Position numbers and translations under genes: made by a program. Shown piece by piece: positions 60,149 to 64,000 of a DNA stretch of 64,000 nucleotides (position 1 is the stretch's first letter; each line of letters opens with the position of its first letter). The DNA lies in the NCBI GenBank assembly GCA_002729725.1, contig PBYS01000054.1, forward strand, positions 1-64,000. The letters are read 5' to 3'. The notes beneath the pieces are model-generated. The model did not search any database. It saw only the letters and a list, made by a program, of their open reading frames with translations, and was not told where the DNA came from. This DNA comes from Puniceicoccaceae bacterium. Lineage in GTDB: Bacteria > Verrucomicrobiota > Verrucomicrobiia > Opitutales > Coraliomargaritaceae.

Positions 60149-61114
60149 ATGACATTAACCAGCCCCTCAAACTTACGTATCATGAAACAACCAGGACTCA
60201 TCTCACTCGTCGCGTTTAACAAAGAGATAAAAAAAATCGCTGAAAGCGCGGCCAGCAGCCCCGACAAAGAAATCGGCGGTTGGCTCTTCGGATTCTACAC
60301 ACAGGGCAGTATTCCAGTCATCATGCATGCCTCGTTAGCGTCGGAAAATTCGCTACGCACACCCACGAACTTCCAGGAAACAGTTCAACATCTGGAAGGA
60401 AGTGCTAGACTCATCTACGAAAGCTATCGATTCGGAGTAATCGGGCGCTGGCACAGCCACCACCACATCGGACTGACTACACCGAGCGGCGGAGATCAGC
60501 GGACTGGTAATGAGTTCGCTCGGAAGAATGACATCGAGACTTTCGTAGAAATCATCATAAACTTGGAGGGTTCCAAAGAGTCACCAACCGTTCGGATTCA
60601 TCCTTACGCCTACCAGAACAAAAAAACCGTGGGCATGGTCTTTGAGACCATCGAGGGTGATAGTCCAATCAACGCAGCCCTCGAAGACACGATTCTTTGC
60701 CAGAATGTTATTCGTCCAAGAATTTCACTCCCTTCGGAGAACATTTTTTGGCCAGAGCATCCTAAGCCAGTGACGCCCCCGCCTGGATCACTAATTGAGT
60801 CGATTAATTCAATTCCAGAGCAGATACGTCAAAAACTCGAAGTCAGCTACGACTCTGAAATTACAACTGTAACGCTGCCAGTTTCCTTAGATCAGCGCGC
60901 CGTTATTTCGTTCGCTTACACAAACGACGATTACGTGCTGCTAGAGGCCAGCATCCGTGACACCGACAACACTACTTTTAATGCCACAGATTTCCTGGCA
61001 GGTCTCGGCACCGAACCTCTCTCCAACCTTTTCCTGATTATGTTGCACCATGCACTCATCAATCAGGAACCGCCACAACTTCAACTCACTAATGGAGGTT
61101 TCAACGATGAATGA
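60149..61114 (+). CDS. JAMM/MPN+ peptidase with C-terminal extension, locus B
   Basis: A 321-residue protein. Residues about 15-165 form the JAMM domain: Glu41 (DKEIGGWLFG), His102 and His104 (RWHSHHHIGL), Ser113 and Asp116 (TPSGGDQRT). This is a complete zinc-peptidase motif, as in deubiquitinases and pro-ubiquitin trimming enzymes. A further domain follows (about 215-320; IPEQIRQKLEVSYDSEITTV, then strands and a last helix) that I do not recognise; it could be the docking surface for the modifier or for the E2. The start ATG 60149 is supported by an AAGGA site; ATG 60182 is possible. The next gene overlaps by 8 bp. Confidence 0.88.
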   Translation: MTLTSPSNLRIMKQPGLISLVAFNKEIKKIAESAASSPDKEIGGWLFGFYTQGSIPVIMHASLASENSLRTPTNFQETVQHLEGSARLIYESYRFGVIGRWHSHHHIGLTTPSGGDQRTGNEFARKNDIETFVEIIINLEGSKESPTVRIHPYAYQNKKTVGMVFETIEGDSPINAALEDTILCQNVIRPRISLPSENIFWPEHPKPVTPPPGSLIESINSIPEQIRQKLEVSYDSEITTVTLPVSLDQRAVISFAYTNDDYVLLEASIRDTDNTTFNATDFLAGLGTEPLSNLFLIMLHHALINQEPPQLQLTNGGFNDE

Positions 61115-61550
61115 CTACACAAAGGCATATATCGATTTCAATCGGAAGCTGATCAAAGAAGAATTTCCTTGGTTTGATTACCATGAGTTCTCCGAATACG
61201 GGGCAATGTTCACCGGCGAGATCTGGGATTCCGATCGTTCAAAGAAGGCAATCCTAAGAATCGTCTGCGACAACGGGTTTCCAGACAGCAAACCGAACCT
61301 GTCCATCGCTGAACCAAAAATTCTACACCGCTTTGAAGGTTGCCCGCTCAACTTACTCGGATTGTCTCACGATTTTCACTGCCTGGAAGCCAATGAAGTC
61401 GGAGAAGTTCGCATCTGTCATACTGCCTCCTGGGACGCCTCCATCACGCTACTTGAACCCATCAGCAAAGCCTATCTCTGGTGGAACGCTTATGTGCTCC
61501 ATTTGCAAACCGGCAAATCAATCGACTCGTATTTCAACCCTGAAGATTAA
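61107..61550 (+). CDS. E2-like ubiquitin-conjugating enzyme, locus B
   Basis: A 147-residue protein from ATG 61107, with GGAGG at 61094-61098. FPDSKPNLSIAEP matches the E2 'YP-x-x-x-P' strand turn; the active-site region is GEVRICHTASWDASITL with Cys104 as the predicted catalytic Cys, followed by the helix SKAYLWWNAYVLHLQTGK. This matches the UBC fold of bacterial E2s such as those in Bil and CBASS operons (short (I/L)C-x-(H/Y)-x-x-x-W-D-x-S-x-x-L pattern). It should accept the activated modifier from the E1 downstream. Confidence 0.85.
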   Translation: MNDYTKAYIDFNRKLIKEEFPWFDYHEFSEYGAMFTGEIWDSDRSKKAILRIVCDNGFPDSKPNLSIAEPKILHRFEGCPLNLLGLSHDFHCLEANEVGEVRICHTASWDASITLLEPISKAYLWWNAYVLHLQTGKSIDSYFNPED

Positions 61551-61569
61551 ACCACAACAACACAAAACC

Positions 61570-61758
61570 ATGAGCAATAATAACGACATCGCCAACACCA
61601 TGCGGGCACTTTCACAACGGCCCCAAACACCTCCCAAGCACAGCTTGGTTCTCGATAAAGGGACTAAACGGCTCAAGGCCGTGCCGTCCGACAGCCCCTC
61701 CGCCAAAAACCAACTGGCAATCACACCCGAGGATCTTCGGGTATCACTCACAACCTAA
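61570..61758 (+). CDS. Small protein between E2 and E1 of locus B
   Basis: A 62-residue protein, MSNNNDIANTMRALSQRPQT, then PPKHSLVLDKGTKRLKAVPS and a hydrophobic end ITPEDLRVSLTT. It lies 19 bp after the E2 and 13 bp before the E1, and is the only gene between the two. It is too short for a full beta-grasp fold and has no C-terminal Gly. It may be an adaptor, or an unusual modifier. Confidence 0.5.
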   Translation: MSNNNDIANTMRALSQRPQTPPKHSLVLDKGTKRLKAVPSDSPSAKNQLAITPEDLRVSLTT

Positions 61759-61771
61759 CTCAGTAAACACT

Positions 61772-63034
61772 ATGAAACATGCACCTGTAATCGTATGCGC
61801 CGCAGAGTTGTTGGAGTCCGCCCTCAGGGCGGGCTCCCTGGTGGAGCACTCTTTCTCAGTCGTCGACGGACACGTCTACAACGGCCTAATCAGAAATCAA
61901 AGCTCTCAAATCGCCCGAGGCGTTATTTCGAGTTCGGCAACTGAAACTCCGGCAGGAGCGACTGTTCAGGTCATTGTCAGCCAAGACAGTTCGGGCAAGC
62001 TCGTTGTGAACGGAAGTGTCCGCCAAAACGGGAACTGGATCGAAAGTAAGTTGGCAATCATCCCCTTGCAGGAGCAATTGTTCTCGCGCTTTAAAGGTCT
62101 GCACGAGACCGATGATGTAGCTGATAAAACCGTCCTGATCATTGCGGCTGGCTCTGTCGGATCCTCGATTATCGATTATCTAAGCAAACTGGGGATCATG
62201 TATATTACTATCATCGATCCGGAAACCCTCGGAGTGGAAAACATCGTCCGCCATGTTGCAGGACTTGATTCTGTCGGACGCTTGAAGGTCGATTGGGCGA
62301 AGGATCATATACTCTCAAAGAACCCATATGCGAGGGTTGAAACGCACCCGATCAAAGTCGAAGCGAACACCATACCGCTTATTGAACAGCTGATTAAACA
62401 GGCCGATCTGGTAATTTGCACCATCGATAACCGGGAAGGGAAACAACTCGTGAACCGTATTGCGACGCATGCAGGCAAAACCGTCATTTACTCGGGAGCT
62501 TTTCGTCGTGCATACGGAGCCCAGGTGTTGCGCTGCGATCCAAATGATCCGGACTCTTTTTGCTATAATTGTTTCGTCCGCGCCCTGCCGGAACGAGACT
62601 TGGATCAGGAAGTTTCCGATCTCGCCCAGGCACGGGCGTTGGGAATCCACTACTCAGACCGCCCGGCACCAATTCAACCCGGACTGGGTCTTGATATTGA
62701 GCCGACGGCGTTCATGACCGCAAAACTGGCACTGCATGAATTACTAAGAGGCAAAGAGACTCCTTTAAGTTCTTTGAACGAAGATCTCGTCGCGCACTGG
62801 TATATGTGGCTTAACCGCCGCGAACCCGGCACTGACTTCGAGAATCTACAACCACTTGGTTTCGAGACCGACGACCTGCGTATTCTCCGGTGGTACGGCG
62901 TCGAATTCCATAGGGACGAGCATTGTCCCGTATGCGGCAACGGCCTACAGACCCTCATCACTCACACGGATTCGAACCAACCGGGCAATGAACATGGATC
63001 ACATTCATCGGGAGCTGGAACTTCGCTCTCCTAA
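61772..63034 (+). CDS. E1-like ThiF-family activating enzyme with N-terminal domain, locus B
   Basis: A 420-residue protein. An N-terminal domain of about 110 residues (strand-rich, SFSVVDGHVYNGLIR) precedes the Rossmann core; such E1-N domains occur in bacterial ubiquitin-like operons. The nucleotide loop is IIAAGSVGSS (123-132), the Asn-x-x-Arg pair is VENIVRHVAG (155-164), and the adenylate Asp region is ICTIDNREGK. Two CxxC pairs, C264-C267 (FCYNCF) and C385-C388 (HCPVCG), form a complete zinc site, unlike the locus A E1. A Ser/Gly-rich tail follows (GAGTSLS). It should adenylate the modifier of this locus. Confidence 0.88.
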   Translation: MKHAPVIVCAAELLESALRAGSLVEHSFSVVDGHVYNGLIRNQSSQIARGVISSSATETPAGATVQVIVSQDSSGKLVVNGSVRQNGNWIESKLAIIPLQEQLFSRFKGLHETDDVADKTVLIIAAGSVGSSIIDYLSKLGIMYITIIDPETLGVENIVRHVAGLDSVGRLKVDWAKDHILSKNPYARVETHPIKVEANTIPLIEQLIKQADLVICTIDNREGKQLVNRIATHAGKTVIYSGAFRRAYGAQVLRCDPNDPDSFCYNCFVRALPERDLDQEVSDLAQARALGIHYSDRPAPIQPGLGLDIEPTAFMTAKLALHELLRGKETPLSSLNEDLVAHWYMWLNRREPGTDFENLQPLGFETDDLRILRWYGVEFHRDEHCPVCGNGLQTLITHTDSNQPGNEHGSHSSGAGTSLS

Positions 63035-63221
63035 AATTCAAGGGGCTCCGCCCTTCTGGAACAATCGCCAGATTAATGCTCAGGCACCCCTTGGCGAAAA
63101 ACATGGCTGCTGGACAGCCTGCAATTCAGAGTGTCCGGAATGCACCTCTGGCAGTGTGTGCGAGATGCCTCAAGGACATCAGGGAGCACACCAATGCTGG
63201 ATCTGCAAAAATAAATGGTAA
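62994..63221 (+). CDS. Small Cys/His-rich zinc-binding protein, candidate E3-like factor
   Basis: A 75-residue protein from ATG 62994 (62988 also possible), overlapping the E1 end by 41 bp. The C-terminal half, HGCWTACNSECPECTSGSVC then EMPQGHQGAHQCWICKNKW, has Cys39, 43, 47, 50, 56, 68 and 71 and His37, 62 and 66: enough for two zinc ions. The G-H-Q-G-x-H-x-C-x-x-C ending is a zinc knuckle-like pattern. Bacterial RING-like treble-clef proteins occur in ubiquitin-like operons, so this could recruit the E2. The ligand order is not a standard RING, so the E3 idea is inference. Confidence 0.6.
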   Translation: MDHIHRELELRSPKIQGAPPFWNNRQINAQAPLGEKHGCWTACNSECPECTSGSVCEMPQGHQGAHQCWICKNKW

Positions 63222-63239
63222 CCCTCAATCAAATCGATC

Positions 63240-63806
63240 ATGACAACAATCGAACAAATTAAGCGACAGCTCGCCCCCCGTGCCATGGCAGATGAGGTCA
63301 CGAATCCCCACGACGACGCGAGACTATCCTACCGAGTGGAAAGTAACACGGTTGAAGATATGGCAACGTTTCTGGTGCTTATTGGCGATTATCTCAATCA
63401 CCACTATGAACATGCCCTTGGAGCCAGCTTTCCCGAGCTTCACGCACAGGAGATGGCCAAAGAGATCATCGAGCGATCATTGAGAAGAAATGGTGGTAAC
63501 CTGATATCTGCTTATCATAACGCAAACACCGGATTAAATGGCGGCGTTCGAAAAGTTTTGGACACTATCGCCGATGACATTCGAGAAGAGGGACTTCGCA
63601 GGTATATCAACAATGTGCTCGATACCTACGTAAACCCGGTAAGCTTCGAGGAAAAGGTGGAGATCGTTCGAGAGCTAATCGCCGTCCTTCGTATCGACAC
63701 AGTGGATGCTGAAAATCCGGCTCGCTATGCTTCGGACTACAAAAGACTCACTGAAATCTACCTCGAAAATCTACGCAGAACCGAGGAAGCGTTCTTCCGC
63801 CTTTAG
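63240..63806 (+). CDS. Helical protein of locus B
   Basis: A 188-residue protein of about six helices (TVEDMATFLVLIGDYLNHHY, then MAKEIIERSLRRNGGNLISA, ending ENLRRTEEAFFRL). Its start is 18 bp after the Cys/His-rich gene and its end 2 bp before the next start, so it is part of the same operon. Alpha-helical proteins of unknown function are known neighbours of bacterial E1/E2/JAMM genes. I do not recognise a named family with certainty. Confidence 0.6.
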   Translation: MTTIEQIKRQLAPRAMADEVTNPHDDARLSYRVESNTVEDMATFLVLIGDYLNHHYEHALGASFPELHAQEMAKEIIERSLRRNGGNLISAYHNANTGLNGGVRKVLDTIADDIREEGLRRYINNVLDTYVNPVSFEEKVEIVRELIAVLRIDTVDAENPARYASDYKRLTEIYLENLRRTEEAFFRL

Positions 63807-63808
63807 TC

Positions 63809-64000
63809 ATGAGACCGACACTACACAGTTTCCTTGAAGATTTGCTCCTCTGCCATGACAAGATGCACCTCGAACTGGAGCAACGGATGCTGGCACTTCA
63901 GCGGAATTCTTGGCGCATCCGCTCAGAGGAAGAACTACTTGAGTTGCTTCACGAGGTAACTGAATTTCTTCTGACTGGGAGAACAGGCAACACGACGGCC
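63809..64000 (+). CDS. N-terminal part of a helical protein, cut by the window edge
   Basis: Open from ATG 63809 to the window end (64 codons), MRPTLHSFLEDLLLCHDKMH then LELEQRMLALQRNSWRIRSE. Predicted helical, with a Leu/Glu-rich pattern suggesting coiled coil. Its start is two bases after the preceding stop, which supports translation. Function and length unknown. Confidence 0.5.
   Translation, partial: MRPTLHSFLEDLLLCHDKMHLELEQRMLALQRNSWRIRSEEELLELLHEVTEFLLTGRTGNTTA

Larger units (their letters stand above)
29690..64000. mobile_element. Probable integrative/accessory island (left and right ends not determined)
   Basis: From about 29.7 kb to the window end the gene content becomes that of accessory DNA: HNH-repeat protein, RadC, ImmA/IrrE, HerA-like ATPase with D12 methylase, a tyrosine recombinase, SSB, CoiA-like protein, replication-relaxation protein, CHC2/Toprim primase, Septu-like defence genes and two ubiquitin-like loci, with mostly short, unrecognised genes between them. 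No attachment-site repeat or tRNA was found, so the limits are not known, and the stretch could be several elements side by side. Confidence 0.45.

Noticed and set aside
60149-63034. PRTRC cassette
   Set aside because: PRTRC loci also encode a ParB-like protein and a short ubiquitin-like protein; neither is seen here, and the order differs.

Overview
The window suggests a Gram-negative bacterium, most likely a marine-type Verrucomicrobiota (Opitutia/Puniceicoccales-like). This is an inference from the giant secreted proteins built of thrombospondin-type-3 (TSP3) repeats, LamG sandwiches and Big-type Ig modules, from the lipoproteins, and from the integrase-type transposase at the left edge. 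No rRNA or tRNA gene and no CRISPR array was seen.

Left part (1-29.6 kb). After a truncated transposase comes a long minus-strand transcription unit, read from about 27.8 kb down to 1.6 kb. In order it encodes a small membrane protein, a 1762-aa TSP3/LamG protein, a membrane-anchored helical-repeat protein, a 1045-aa TSP3/LamG paralogue, a 2419-aa modular TSP3/PKD/beta-helix/Ig protein, a 2593-aa RHS/YD-repeat polymorphic toxin, its probable immunity protein, a displaced orphan toxin tip, and an Imm26-like immunity protein. Start/stop overlaps at several junctions tie these genes together. Two further membrane-anchored proteins are read divergently (28.0-29.6 kb).

Right part (29.7-64 kb) looks like accessory or mobile DNA. 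It carries a HNH-repeat/Ros-type zinc-finger protein, RadC, an ImmA/IrrE protease with an ECF sigma factor, a HerA-like ATPase with a D12 DNA adenine methylase, an archaeal-looking winged-helix regulator, a tyrosine recombinase with a zinc ribbon, SSB, a CoiA-like protein, a lipoprotein cluster, and a replication module (DUF6900 paralogues, replication-relaxation protein, CHC2/Toprim primase). These are followed by a Septu-like defence pair (PtuA/PtuB), a FolE-like/methyltransferase/queuosine-precursor-type transporter operon, and an XRE regulator facing an AbrB/MraZ-like protein.

The most striking content is two separate ubiquitin-like conjugation loci. Locus A (33.8-36.4 kb) encodes a triple beta-grasp 'multiubiquitin' protein ending in Gly-Gly-Ser-Ser, a Prok-E2_E-type E2, a JAMM peptidase and an E1, all overlapping, plus a DUF3606 protein. 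It is divergent from a sigma factor/acidic protein/ImmA protease operon that probably controls it. Locus B (60.0-64 kb, running off the edge) encodes a JAMM peptidase, an E2 with a clear active-site Cys, a 62-aa protein, an E1 with its own N-terminal domain, a 75-aa Cys/His-rich protein that could be a zinc-binding E3-like factor, and helical proteins. No beta-grasp modifier is visible in locus B, so its conjugated substrate is an open question.
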